Assembly: GCA_002897115.2 (NCBI GenBank)
Contig: BCIH01000011.1
Location: forward strand, 586,321 to 650,320
Length of the DNA: 64,000 bases
Origin: Prototheca cutis
Lineage: Eukaryota > Chlorophyta > Trebouxiophyceae > Chlorellales > Chlorellaceae
Direction: 5' to 3'
A model generated the notes under the pieces. That model was not told the origin of the DNA. It searched no databases and saw nothing but the letters and a program-made list of their open reading frames with translations. Position numbers and translations under genes: made by a program. Position 1 is the first letter of the stretch. The number at the start of each line of letters is the position of its first letter. Below are positions 1-11,872 of the stretch, piece after piece.

Positions 1-1898
1 TGCTTGTTGCTGCTGCTGCTGCTGTACTGGCGCCTGCTCCAGCACCAGCACCACCAAATCCGCCAAGCCCATCAACACGCCATCGGTCAGGGCTGGGTTC
101 GAGGCTGGCGCCGGCGCGTAGGGGGGAGCCCGACGGCGTGTAGAACCCACCGGGTTCGGGGGACACGCCGTACGCATCGGTGGCCGGGGAGGGGCAGGGG
201 TGCATGCGGACCTCGATGGGCTGCGACGGTCGGGAACTCGCCGCCACGGCCGCCTGGCGAGCCGTCACGGGCGGCAGCTGGACCTTGCTGCTCTGCATCC
301 ACTTGCGATCCCAAAACCGCTCGATGCTGTCCTCATCCCCCGTCAGGGAGCCCGTGGATGTCGTGTGTGGGAAGGGGGGGCGCTTGGGCGGCGGGCGAGT
401 AGATGCTGCTGCGGCTGCGGTCACAGGGCTGATGCCGTTTGGCCTGGCAGGCGCACCGATGCCAGCCGCTGACAGACCGCCGTCATCAACGCCATTGCCG
501 CCTCTGCCATCGGTCGATAGCAGAACAGCCGCCGCCGATGTCGTCGTTCCAACACAGGCGTGATCAGCACCTGGTAGAGCCCCCGCCGCTGAACCTTCCC
601 CTCCAGCAGCGGCCGATTCCTGATCCACAACGCCTGCCGCAGACCCACCGCCGTCCGGTTTCGGCCGCCGGCCTCGGAACGCGGCGCCGGCCATGGCACC
701 CAGCCGCCACCAGGCACGGTCGTTGCGCTTGGGCTCGGAGATGCCAGCGACGGCGCCGTTGTCCCTGGGCAGTGCCACACCGACCGTGGCATTGCTCGCT
801 CCACCACCACCACCGGCAGCCCCCGCACTGACGGGGAAGAAAGTGCGGTCCAGGCTCTGCTTGGCCATGACTGCGGCGTAGCGCCGGTACTGCTCGTCGA
901 TGCCGCGCAGCCGTTCCCACCCCACACACCACCACTGCAGCGCATACAGCCAAGCCTGCTTGCTCGCCGGGTCGCCTAGTAGTGTCGGGGGGGTTGCGCG
1001 GTAGTATGTGGTTGAGTGGACACGGGTTGAGAAACATGCCGCCGGCCCGTGCCTCGCCTACCACCATGCACCTACAACCCACAGTGCGACCGCTCACGAC
1101 CCAGACACCCCGCCACCAACGTTCACCTGCAAACAGGTAAAACCCACGGCAGCCGCCGAGCAGCTCCCATTCTGGGTGAGTGACTAGGAGAGGCCCTCGC
1201 CGGATGTAGTCACTGCGGCCGTGGAGCCCGTCGCGGACGAGCTCTACGGAGCAGCCCTCCAGTGGGATACCCACTTTTCCGCCAGACCCCGTGGTACTGG
1301 CGCCGCTGCTCGGCGCCGGGGTCAACACCAGTGTGCCCTGGTCCAGCTCTGCATGCCAGCGTGACAGGCCAGGCTCGCTCACAGGGCTGGGTGGCCACTT
1401 GGTGACCGTGCCTGCCCGGGGCCAGGCTGACTGCGGGGCAACATAGACTTCCCCGGCATGCCATCCCCGTTGAGCCACCGTGTGCGGCGGTGCCGCCTGG
1501 ACTGCNTTGAAAGGAGGGATTTGGGCTCTGGCAGCACCGCTGCCGCCAAACAGGGAGCCGGACACGCCGTCGGGCAGGCCGGTACTTGCTGAGACAGTGC
1601 TGCTGGTCACCGGTTCTGTCAGCGCGTAATATGCCCCCACCTGCAAAAGTGGCTTGGTACCAGGTGGCAAGGTGTGCATTCTGGTGGGCATGGGATTAAT
1701 TTGGGGAAGCACATCAATCCGTGCATGTGGCCGCAAGCGCTGACAGACGCTGGGGTCCGTTCCTCGGGCACCACCACCAATCCTTACAACCGACTCACCA
1801 GCAAGACAAGGGTGGTCACGGAACCCAGCAAGACTCCTACCAGCAGCGTCGTTGACAGCAGCAGCACACCGCGCAGAGGCCAGATTGCTGCCACCAGC
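1..1898 (-). CDS. TEX2/Nvj2-like membrane protein with PH domain, partial
   Basis: This is the N-terminal and middle part of a lipid-transfer-type membrane protein; the 3' end lies beyond the left edge. Three exons fit in phase: 1898-1799, 1640-1127 and 975-1. The first encodes a strongly hydrophobic segment (LLLSTTLLVGVLLGSVTTLV), as in ER-anchored TEX2/Nvj2 proteins. The second and third join to give a PH-domain end, CRGFYLFAGDPASKQAWLYA, followed by WW.VGWERLRGIDEQYRRY. The join is at GCAG|GTGAACG (1127) to ACTAG|GCGACC (975). The rest is a Gly/Ala/Pro-rich linker. TM followed by PH is the order seen in TEX2/Nvj2 family proteins, whose SMP lipid-binding domain comes after the PH domain; here it would lie outside the window, so it is not seen. 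The true start exon upstream of 1898 was not found. One N is at 1506. Confidence 0.5.
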
Positions 1899-1926
1899 CT
1901 GCAGTTGGTGTGTGGGGTGTGTGTGT

Positions 1927-2008
<82 letters not shown>
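1927..2008. repeat. 82-bp homopolymeric G tract
   Basis: An uninterrupted run of G lies just upstream of the 3' splice site at 1900-1899 (minus strand) of the TEX2-like gene. Read on the minus strand it is a poly-C tract inside an intron. Its exact length is likely a sequencing estimate. Confidence 0.9.
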
Positions 2009-2010
<2 letters not shown>

Positions 2011-2805
2011 GACAGCGGAACGTCACTGTGGCTGATTCCTACATGCTTCCAATGATCAACCATCCCAATAGATTCAATTGGCCGTTCATCAATCCATACT
2101 TATGTGGGAAAGTGCAGCCCACAGCGGCACAGGTCATATTGCTATGTTTGCCCGCCGCCTAGGGGGGAACCCCGCCGCCCAGAGCCCAGTCCCCCAAACG
2201 CACCCGATGGCAAGCCAGCCTCGAGGTAGCCGATGGAGACCCCTGAGCGCCATGGAAGAGCGCGAAAGCGTCCCACCACAGCTTTACAAACTAGAAATGC
2301 GCATGGTCATCCATGGGGCCCGCGAGGTGGCCGGGCGGGATCGCTGGTGAGGACCCAGCCCAAGCTGGGGCCGGGCAAACGAGGGCCGATGCCCGGGACC
2401 CACCAAGCGAGCGCAGAAAGGCTGAAACGCCGGGGCCCAGAATGTTACGTTTTCACTGATCTGTTCTGCAGAGAAATTGGTAGGTGAGCCTGCTAGGTGT
2501 CGTCCGCCACAAGGGGCTCCACACGCTTGGAATCCCCCCTCACGGTCCTTCCGTGCCCGTGATTTTCGTTGCTGGTCCCAGCGAAGGCGATGCACGTCCG
2601 CATTGTCGACCGTCTGCACGGCATGTAGCCCAGGCCGTCTTGCCGATCAGACGCAGAGTTTGCACAGCAACAGGGTATTGATTTCCTTGCAATGCCGCGC
2701 AGCTAGGGGCGATGGGACGGGCGAGCTGCCGCGTGGATCACTTGTCACCGGGGCCCCGGGCCCCGTGAATCCGCGCAATACCCGGGCAATCTTACTCGTG
2801 CAGCC
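2009..2805. other. intergenic / shared 5' region
   Basis: About 800 bases separate the minus-strand TEX2-like gene from the plus-strand SAC9-like gene. It probably holds the first exon or promoter of the former and the promoter of the latter. No exon here could be tied to either gene, and the short ORFs show no family resemblance. Confidence 0.4.
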
Positions 2806-5800
2806 ATGGGCCGCGATCCATTTTCACCCCTGTTGGATAAACGCTGTTCCGTCGTGGTGCTGCGGGACAGGGCCAAGGCCCAGTGGCGCCTGGCCCTGAC
2901 CACCCCTGCAAGGTCGGTCGGTGGGAATTCCTCGGCATCCCGTTGCAGGGCCCCATGGGCCGTCACACCGCGTGCGGGTCTACTCACAATGCGCGTGTGC
3001 CCATCCCGCCACCTGCAGCCTTGAGACGGAGGTGGTCTGCATCGATCCCAGCAATGGCCTGCTGCTCAAGGAGGTTGATGGGAAGAAGTATGCTTCCGAG
3101 GTCTGTGCTGAGTGGCGGCGTGCGTCGAGTGGGATGGGTGNCCCTGTTGAGAGGCACAGTGGGGAGCGAAGCGTGAGACAGATGGGCTTGCAGAGCATCT
3201 CTGCTGCCGCAACATCCTCCCATAGCTGCCTAACCCCCCTTAAGGCAGCGGTGGGATGCTGCTGCTGCTGTCGTTCCCCAGCCGGCCCACCTCCCTGCCC
3301 CCGTTCTGTATTTCGTTTAGAAAACTGCGATGCACGTAGCTACCATAGCCAGAAAGCCACAATCGGACCCCACCCCTTGCTTCGCCTCACCCTGCGCAGA
3401 TGGAGGCACTGGCCGCACAGCTATCCCTAGGGTTTGTGGCAGAGTACCGTGGCGATGCGTTGCTCGGGTACGTCGCCACAGCGTGCACAGCAGGCGTGTT
3501 CTTGGCGACCAAGACCCGGGAAAAGGCGCGGCTGCCGGGCNGGCACGCCGTGCTGGCGGTGACCGAGGCCTCCTGGGTCCTCATTCCCCTGGAAGCCGGG
3601 CAAAAGGCGCGGGTGGGAAGTTTCGTGGAAGCTGCAGTGGTGGCGACGGGGGCCGGGTCAGCATGCACGCACAGATCCCCTGACGGGAAGCAGACTGTCC
3701 TTGAAACGGTGCTGGGGGCTGGCGAGGCTGACAAAAAGAGAGGCCTGGCCTGCAACGAGAAATCTCAGACCTGCTCCACCACCACGACACACGTGCAGCC
3801 CGCGGTGGCGCAGGCGCAACCCTCTGCCCAATCCGTCGCGAGTTCGTTCCTGGGAGATTTTGGCGTGCCTGGTGGCAGCAGCAGCGGCGGTGNGTCCAGC
3901 ACCATTGCGATGAGCCCGGCCGAGCAGGAGTTTTGGTCTGCGGTGCAACAGGTGGCGGTGGAGAATGCTCATTTTTATTGTTGGACCGCAGACCTGACGC
4001 GGCCTTTTCCCTCGCCGCACACGCCCGCTGACCCGGCGCCTGAGTTTGTGTGGAATGAGTGGTTGACGGGGTCGCTGGCCGCTGCAGGCCTGGCGGGCCG
4101 CGCCCCGGCCCTGCTCCAGGGCGCGGTCGAGTCGGCGACGTACGGCGACTCGCCAACAGCGGGCGGGACCCTCGCGCCCCACGGGTTTGCGCTGGTCTCG
4201 CGCCGCTCGCGCCGGCACCCGGGGACGCGTTACTTAGCCCGGGGCCTCAATGCTTTATCTGGCCCCGGCAACGAAGTCGAGAGCGAGCTCATCGTCTGGG
4301 CTGGCGTGGCTACTGCTGCTGCGCATGGGATTGGGGGGAGTGGCGGCGATGCAGGACTGTGCCCTGCGCCCCCCCCGCCGCCACCACGACAAGATCGGCA
4401 ACCACAAGAACAACGACAACTAAGGCTCCAGACCCCAGTGCTGCGATGGGCCCGGTGTGTCTGGCGGCGGGGCACGGTTCCCATCTGGTGGGGCGTGAGC
4501 CTGGCGTCGGTGCAAAAGGGGCTGACAGCCGATGTCTACGTTCGTAGCGAGGCGCCGTACAGGGGGACGCTCACGTATTTGCGTCGTCTGCAGCGAACCG
4601 TCGCCGCCTACGAAGCCCGGGGCGGCTGCTATTGCGATGATGTTGGCGATGGCGAAGAAGAAGTTGCCGAGCTTGGCGAGCGGGTGGCCGGATCAGGGCC
4701 TGGCAGTGGCAATGGGCTCGCCAGTCTTCTGGGTGACCATGACGATACTTCCCAAGCAGCACCGCCCGAGGGCTGGGTGGCCGTGGACGGCGCGGACGAC
4801 GCCCCGTTTGTCCCCGGCACTGACGCAAACGACGCTGATGTTGCAGCCGACCTGCTGGGCCTGCTGAGCGTTGACGGTAGCGATGCCAACGGGATGCGCG
4901 GTGCTGCCGCCATGGAGGCCTCTCTCGCGGCGGCAGCAGGGCCAATGATGAGCGACGAGATGAACGCCAGCGCCATCCCTTTGTCACCAACACAAACCAC
5001 CGACGATGATGATTTGGAGGGCCTGGGCGTCCCCATTACCTGCATCAGCCTGCTGCACTGCAACCCGACCAAACAGTCGGAGCTGCTGCTGTCGGCGCAC
5101 TTCCAGGAGGGCATGCGCCACGTGCGGGGTCTGCTGCCCCGGGGCGCGCCCGTCCGCGTCGTCAACTACGACTGGCATGGGAACATGGGCCGGCTGGGCG
5201 AAGAGGGTGGCATCGAAGCCTTCTGGTCCTTTATCCGCACGCTCGTCCAGGATGTGCGCTCCCTTTTGGTGGTGGTGGTGGTGAGGGGGGGTTGGGAAGG
5301 TTTGGGGGCCGGTGATAGGAACAGGGAACGTGATGTGATCCAACAGGCAGTGTCATGTCCACAGGGATTGCTGCTGTCGTCATGCTCATCAAATCCGTCT
5401 GCGGTCCGGGATACTGCTGGCCCCTGTCAATGACTGACATAACCAACCTCCGTCGGCTGACACTCACCTGGTGCAGTGCGGCCTATCGTACGGGACGTTG
5501 TCAGAGGCACCGGCATCTGGGGCTCCAGAAAAAGGCACCGACACCCAACCTTTTTCGACCGACCTCATCGTCACGCGGCTGGGCAGGCAGCACGGGCTGC
5601 TGCGGTACAACTGTGCAGACAGTCTGGACCGCACAAATGCCGCCACGTGCTTTGCGGTGCTGCCCGTGCTGCAGGAGGGCTTTCGACTCGTGGGCATCGA
5701 CATTGCCGCGCCAACGGTCGTGCCAGCTAGTGCTGGTTTAGCGTTGGGGCGGGGGGTGGCTGGTGGGACGGGGGCGTCGCTCCAGCACCCGGAGCTGCCA

Positions 5801-7261
5801 GAGGTGCGTCTTCAGGTGGATTGCTGGTCGGGGCACCCACATACTGCTGGGGTGGTGACGCGGGAGGACACATGGAAAATGCCTGGTTGGGCACTGTGAC
5901 GAGCCATGGCAGTGGGTCTGTTATTTCACAGGGAACTGGCATCGTGGGCAGACAAGACACGAACGCACTAAACCCTTAAAGCCCTAAACGTGCGCGCACA
6001 CCTTGAATGCGCACAGGGCTGGGAGGTCCGAGAGCATGGTGGGCGACTGCTCTACATCGACCACTCGACGCGCACGACGCAGTGGGAACCGCCGNCGGGT
6101 ATCGGGGGCCAAGGTGATGGCACCTTTCGCGCCGGGGCCCCGCCGCATCGCAGCGCATCGTCCCCGCAAGTCAGTGGCATCTCCCGGGGCACGGTGGGGA
6201 TGATCAAGGATGACGGCGGCCATCTTCGGCCTGCCAGCGGCGGCGCAGTGGAAGCGGGAGCAAAAGCCCTGGCCCCAGGGTCCACGACCACCATCGCTGC
6301 GCAGTCGATGCCCACGTTACTGCCAGGCCCACTCGCCGAGCCGTGGGCCTTTTTCAACCTCGGGAGCGTGGGTGCGGTGCGGCGGGGTCTGCGGCGCGAT
6401 GTGCTGGCGGCGTATGTGGAGGCTTTCAAAGTCCACGGCGACGTGCACTCTTTCTTGTACACGGGCTCGCCCGCCATGCACAGCCACGTGCTGGCGGTGG
6501 TGCTGCCTCGCAGCGCCGGGCTCGCAGGGGCAGCCGCCGGTGCGGGTGCTGGGCTGGGCAAGCTGCAAAACCTCCGGGTGGCCGTGCAGCGCCGCTGGAA
6601 CAACGCCGTCAGCGACGGCGCGCGCCAAGCCGCGCTGGAGACGTTCCTGGGCCTGGGGGTGCGGGTGCGCGACCCGGGGCTCCGTCTCGCCTACGGCCCT
6701 CCCGAAGGCCTGACTCCCATCGTTGTCGGTGGAGGGAGCGGTGGGAACAGTGGTGGCGTCATTGCCGGCGAAGGCATCGGCGCAGATGCTGCTGCCGCGC
6801 GCTGTGTTGCCGTGCCCGCGGCGTGGGCTGCACTGGATCCCCTGGAGGAGTCGTCGACGGTGCACGTGCCAGGGCAGGCCACGGCCAGTCAGATTGCCAA
6901 TCCGGCTCCCGCCGTGCAGGCCAACGGCGTCGCGACAGGAGCCCCGATCGCTCCCGTTGCAGCGTCATCACCAGCAATAATGGAACCGCCGACAGCCCCG
7001 GCCTCCCCGTCACAAGCAGAGCCAGTTCATGCTACCAAACGAGAGACCCCACATGCGGGCGATGCAAGTGAGCCCAAGCCCCCCTCACCGGTACCGGGAG
7101 CAGCCGCGGGAATCACAGATGCTGAGGACGATTTGCTGGTGTTTGGAGATCCATTGGGCGTGTCGGGGGCGGTGCGGGCTGTGGAGACCAAAACGCTACG
7201 TTCCTTCCCACTGGCTTCTGGCGGGAAGGTGCAGGCGGCAGAGGTGGACCTCCTGCTCTGA
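2806..7261 (+). CDS. SAC9: SAC9-like phosphoinositide phosphatase with WW domain
   Basis: Predicted phosphoinositide phosphatase of the plant SAC9 type, where a SAC domain is followed by a WW domain. Exon 1 (2806-2912) and exon 2 (3019-3100) give the N-terminal strand segment CSVVVLRDRAKAQW.. and VVCIDPSNGLL; exon 3 starts at 3400, in phase. SAC landmarks follow: RHPGTRYLARGLNALSGPGN, VWRRGTVPIWWGVSL, VNYDWHGNMG, and the catalytic CX5R(T) loop CADSLDRTNAATCF near 5608-5650. A WW exon starting at 6017 reads GWEVREHGGRLLYIDHS..TTQWEPP. After it come DVHSFLYTGSPAMHSH and RRWNNAVSDGARQAALETFLGLG, which resemble the region after the WW domain in plant SAC9. The stop is at 7259-7261. The protein ends with an acidic/Gly-rich tail and seems to lack the long C-terminal half of land-plant SAC9. 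Introns around 4340-4430, 5250-5476 and 5740-6016 are approximate. Ns occur at 3141, 3541, 3893 and 6095. Confidence 0.85.
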
Positions 7262-8581
7262 CGAGCCGTGTGCGCCCGCTGTTTGCTTCCTTTTCCCACT
7301 GAACTTGATTGCTGGCAACACAGCCTGACACGGTACAATGTGTGGTTGAAATCCGTTGTGATGAGTTGTTGTTGGACAAGGCAGGCGCACTGTGGCAAGC
7401 AAGTGTTGTGGGGAGCCCCTCTGTACATTAACGGCAGCAAATGATGAAACCTTCTCGAGATTCGTCAGAAGACTCTCACCTGCACAGCAACGGCATACTT
7501 CCCAAACAAAATGCATGTTGGACCGCATTCCCTTGCCGCGTCGCTCAGAGGATGGGTTGGGTTCCTTCCTTGCAGCAGGACAGGTCGTGCAAGGAGGTTT
7601 TAGAAGGTGCCGGAAATTGACCCCCTGGCACGGCAATTGTCACACCTTGGTGGTCCATCATTGAGGTGGTCCACCTTCCTATTGCCCTGCAGAGAGTGAA
7701 AATTCACAGCCATCAGTGATGCCCAGCAACCCCCGGGGTGATGTGACGCTGTTGCTGGCTGAGCTGGTTGCATTATTTCTGCCCTGCATGGCATAATGCC
7801 CATCCGTCTGTCCATCAAAAAAGGAAAAAATACCTGCATTTTGCCAGCAGTTTCAGGCGCTGCTGCTCCCTGCTGGCACACACCTTGAGTACCTCTCTTC
7901 ACGCCAGCTCAACTCGCGATGCAGACCGCAGAGACTGTCACTATCCAATACAAAAGATATTTGGCCATTAATGATTGGCACCGCAATACTGGGACACATT
8001 TCTAAAAATGAGGGGCCTCTTGCGCCCGAGACGGTGGCTTTCCTGTGCCCTGTAAGCCAGGCATCTGCCCACGGCCCATGTTCATGCAAACCCTCTGGTG
8101 CTCGTGCCATGCTTGGCTGTAAGAGGGTGTGTCAGTTAATCAACGGCTGGCTGCACTCAATGCACAAGGGCGCCGACCGCCTCAACGGCGCAAAGGGCCC
8201 CAAGGAAATAGTAATAGTAGTAAATGTCAGGAGAGCGACGACTGCACCAGCCGTGCTTGGGAGGGCATCTCCATGGTGCTCATTGGCCTGGCTGGAGAGA
8301 GTGGAACATGCAAGGGATGTGGCCAACCAAAAATGGAAAGTAGGAAATATCAGCGTTCAATGCAGCAGCACAGCAAAATGCTCCAGAACACGTTCTTCCC
8401 CTGTCAGGAGCAGAGCCCCTGATAAAGTTGTCGTTTGCGCGTCGTGGCAGGCACGTGGGAATCCAGGGTTGGGCCCTTCCCACCTCGTGCCTGATTCAAA
8501 TGAGATGCAGCCAGGAGCGAATGGCAAGGACGGACCTTCACACCTATCCTCCCCTGGTCTGTCTAACATCCAGCACTGGGC
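7262..8581. other. intergenic region between convergent SAC9-like and AAAP genes
   Basis: Apart from the repeat copy at 7429-7790, this 1.3-kb stretch has only short ORFs with no recognisable product. It presumably contains the 3' UTRs of the two convergent genes. Confidence 0.5.
7429..7790 (+). repeat. copy A of a ~360-bp interspersed repeat
   Basis: This segment is closely similar along its whole length to 54843-55199 (same strand) and to the reverse complement of 11349-11711. It begins TAACGGCAGCAAATGATGA and ends GCATTATTTCTGCCCTGCAT. Its ends resemble inverted repeats of each other, which is clearest in copy B. The copy carries an indel-broken version of the open frame best kept in the 54.8-kb copy (NDETFSRF..., then frameshifts). 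No transposase is encoded. A MITE-like non-autonomous element is the likeliest reading. Confidence 0.75.
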
Positions 8582-11147
8582 TCAAACCCAGAAGGAATGC
8601 TTGCCGTAGAGGATGAGATGGAGCACTCCAGCCAGTCCAATCGTGAGCCCAGCCACCACGAGTACCAGCCCGCCGGCCCGCCTCTGGAGCCTGCTTCCAG
8701 AGCCCTCCGTCAAGGCCTCTTCCATGCTCATGCTGATCAGGCCCGGCACGATCAGGGACATGAATGCACCTGGGCAGAAGTGCGATTTGGGGCAAACGTG
8801 AGCTGGAAGAGAGTTGCTCGGCCCGATAGGATCGGGAGGACCAATTTGACCCCGTCATCAGGGCGCCAATCCCCTTCTTCCTCAAACCTGCGGTTGAACC
8901 GATGAGGATGAGGGGGCCCCAGATGGTGGTCAGTGGCGCTGCGACCAGCAGTGCAGCAGCCAGAATCCCAAAGGAGACCAGGTGCGTCCCGGGCCCCAGC
9001 AGGGGCTGATGGAACAGGAGCTGCCACAGCGCACTCCGCATCGGCGCCATCTGCAACGACGATTGAACCGGCGGTGCGGGGGTCACTGGATTTCAAGCTG
9101 CGCAGCGTTGCCATGTGTTCAAGCAAGATGGTGCCTCTTTATCATGAGGGGGCTTTGGACGGCATCTCATCACATTTTTTCCCTGCACAAACCGCAGACC
9201 GTATTGCCACACCACTGTGACCACGCACGTGGAAAGGGAAGGAAAGAATGAGCGCCAGCAAGACCCCGAGTCGGATGCCAAAGAAAGCTGCAGTTTGGTT
9301 GGCAGTGGCGGAGATGAAAGAGGATTTGTATGCCTGTTGCGACTGACACAATGACGACTGAGGCAGCAGAAGGGGCGGGTTGCCACAAGCTGGCCGTTCA
9401 AACTCCTCAATCATCTCGCCAAACAAAGCTGGGCTGAAACACAGAGCATGCAAGCCTGTCCACGCTTGCGATGACGGCATTCGTAAATCCGGAAGACTCT
9501 TATCAGTTTTGCATCACCCCGGGCCGCCGAACGAGCACCTCTCATCACGCACCGCCTTCTGGGACGCCTGACCACCAGACCAGCTGTTTCAGGGCTTTGA
9601 GGTTGTAGTTGTTGAGCACATCAGGTGAGGTTTCCTTGCCAAACACGCCGTACGAGCAGATGGCTACGACCAAAAAGGCGGCCGTACAGAGAATGACAGC
9701 CACCGCCGACAGGCCCTGAGCCTGCCGCTGTCGGACACTGCTCTCATCTTGCATCTGGGTAAATGGGCGTTTGGGGGAGGGGGTTGGGATTGGGGGTTTA
9801 ACAAGGAACCGTCTCATCCCTGGCGCCTTCACTCTCCCCTCCATCAACCAACTACCGTCAACCCTGCATGTCAACCCACCGAGTGCGCCAGGGTCCAGTG
9901 ACAGGTGTACGCCACGAGCATGATGGCCAGCAGGGACGCAAACTGCACTGCCGACTTGAACCCATGCCCCACCAGCGCATGGCCACGCGGCCACCTGCAT
10001 ATTTTTTTGTACACAAGGGGAGGGATGCAGATGCAGGGTTTGTAACGACGATTCATGGGTCGTATGGTACATGGTGGGGTTGTCCAGGCGCAGCGTTGGC
10101 TGCAGGACGCCAGCGTGCATACTGTTCAACACCCACCAGCATCCCGACTGTTTCACTCTTTCCACCCACCCACGCACGCACCAATGCATGGCCTTGAGCT
10201 CGTCGTTGCTGTAGGCAATGATGAAAAGGACCAGGGCCACACCGATCCAGACGACGATGGCCACTATGGCCAGCGTGTCGGCCACAGCATTGTACGCGCT
10301 CCGCGATCGTTTCGTCCTTTTGTAGTTTTCGTTATGAACATGGGGAATGGGGGGGAGGAGGGGAGTGCATGAATGACCAAGATGGGTGCAAGGCATTACG
10401 CCATCCTGCCCATCTGGTAACCCTCTCCCGAAATCAACACCCATCATCCAACTCACGGCGCCGAGACGAGGGGAAGCAGCAGCACGAGGGTGATGACAGT
10501 AAGAACCACCCGCCTGGATCCACAGTCCGGGGTCAAAATGCCTGGGTGCTTGGGGCTGCCCACCAGCATGTCCCCGATCACAATCAGATACACCACCAGC
10601 ATTCCTGTTTTGGTTGCACAGGATTTTGCGTTCCACTCGATGAGCAAACAGATGGAACTAGGCAATCCAAACCACAAAACTCCGGCAACGACATGCAAGC
10701 TCTCCAATCCACCAGACACTAACACATTCGCTCACCAAAGCAGTTGGCGATGAAGGCGATGTTGAGCAGGCGGTGTCCCCAGGTTCCCAGCTGGTGTCGG
10801 GTGAGGACAGACAGGTTCAGCACCCCCGTCCTGGTCGAGGCCTTGGTGAGGGCATGCTGGGAGGCGTAAGCCAGCAGCGCCACCACCACCAGGCTGATGG
10901 CGCCGGCGCCCGTGCCCAGTAGGGAGAAGACGCGGGGCAGGGCCAGAAGCCCCACGCCAAGAATGCTCTTGGCTACATGGCCCCCGGACGACGCAGGGCC
11001 TTGAGGGGCCATCGATTGCGATCGGTAGGAACTGATGCGGGTGCTGAGCAGAGGCTCACGCATGTCCCCCGTCGAGATCGGGGGCGGGGGTGTGGATCCG
11101 GGGGGGACAGCGGCTGCCGCGCCGCTGAAGGGGGACGGCGTCGTCAT
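8582..11147 (-). CDS. AAAP-family (SLC38-like) amino-acid transporter
   Basis: Polytopic membrane transporter of the amino acid/auxin permease family. The start at 11147 gives a soluble Pro/Ser-rich N-terminus and then GGHVAKSILGVGLLALPRVF, the typical first helix. Exon 1 ends at 10736 (CTTTG|GTGAGC). Further exons encode MLVVYLIVIGDMLVGSP, NAVADTLAIVAIVVWIGVAL, SLLAIMLVAYTCHW, VAVILCTAAFLVVAICSYGV with the family-like FGKETSPDVLNNYN, and TANQTAAFFGIRLGVLLALI. The last exon reads GAFMSLIVPGLISMSMEEAL and ends in a final helix (LVLVVAGLTIGLAGVLHLIL) with stop at 8584-8582. Around ten helices are expected. Substrate is unknown. A second family member lies at 46.4-48.2 kb; the MIVYLIIIGDVLVG and NILNNL segments there match this one, so the two are paralogues. 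Confidence 0.8.
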
Positions 11148-11348
11148 GACTCCGATGGCGCCGATCGACGGTCAAATCAACGCGCAACCTATAAATCCGT
11201 GCCGTTTACTAGAATGCACTGTCTCGAGTCCATCGGTTGTGCGCAGGAAACGTGGCGATGCCGGTGTCGGTGCGGGGTCCCCCTGGTTAACCCGGAAACG
11301 TTTCGGAGCACCTGCGCGCGATTTTCGATCACGTGAATTTTTTTTGCC

Positions 11349-11711
11349 ATGCAGGGCCAAAATAATGCAACCAGCTCAGCCAGCACCAGCGTCACATCAC
11401 CCCGGGGGTTGCTGGGCATCACGGATGGCCCGAAAACTTTCACACTCTGCATGACAATANNAAGGTGGCCCACCTCAACGATGGGCCACCGAGTTGCAGC
11501 AAGTGTCGTGCCAGGGGGGCAATTTCCAGGACCTTTTAAAACCTCCTTGCACGACCTGCCCTGCTGCCAAGAAGGAACCCAACCCATCCTCTGAGCGATG
11601 CGGCCAGGGAATGCGGTCTAACAGGCATTTTGTCTGAAAAACATGCCCCTGCTGTGCAGGTGGGAGTCTTCTGACGAATCTCGAGAAGGTGTCATCATTT
11701 TTGCCCTGCAT
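11349..11711 (-). repeat. copy B of the ~360-bp repeat, with terminal inverted repeats
   Basis: Reverse-complement copy of the repeats at 7429 and 54843. Here both ends are well kept: the low end reads ATGCAGGGCCAAAATAATG and the inward-read high end ATGCAGGGCAAAAATGATG, two differences in 19 bases. This is the clearest evidence that the repeat is bounded by terminal inverted repeats. Flanking target duplication is not obvious. It sits between the start of the AAAP gene and the end of the lipase gene. Ns occur at 11460-11461. Confidence 0.75.
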
Positions 11712-11872
11712 TATAGAGCGGGCCACACTCCTGAACAAAGCAACAGTACATCTTGCGCATTCTCAGCGCTCATGACAGGACAGACACGGGAACAACTTGA
11801 TCGATGTGATTCGTCAATGATGACTAATCAGAACTGCATACCATTGGCCAGTTGCCAACCTGGGCACCATTA

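Noticed and set aside
1784..2063. Minus-strand ORFs with long poly-proline blocks
   Set aside because: The Pro block is the 82-base G tract read in reverse; it lies in an intron. Only the part after the acceptor at 1899 is kept as an exon.
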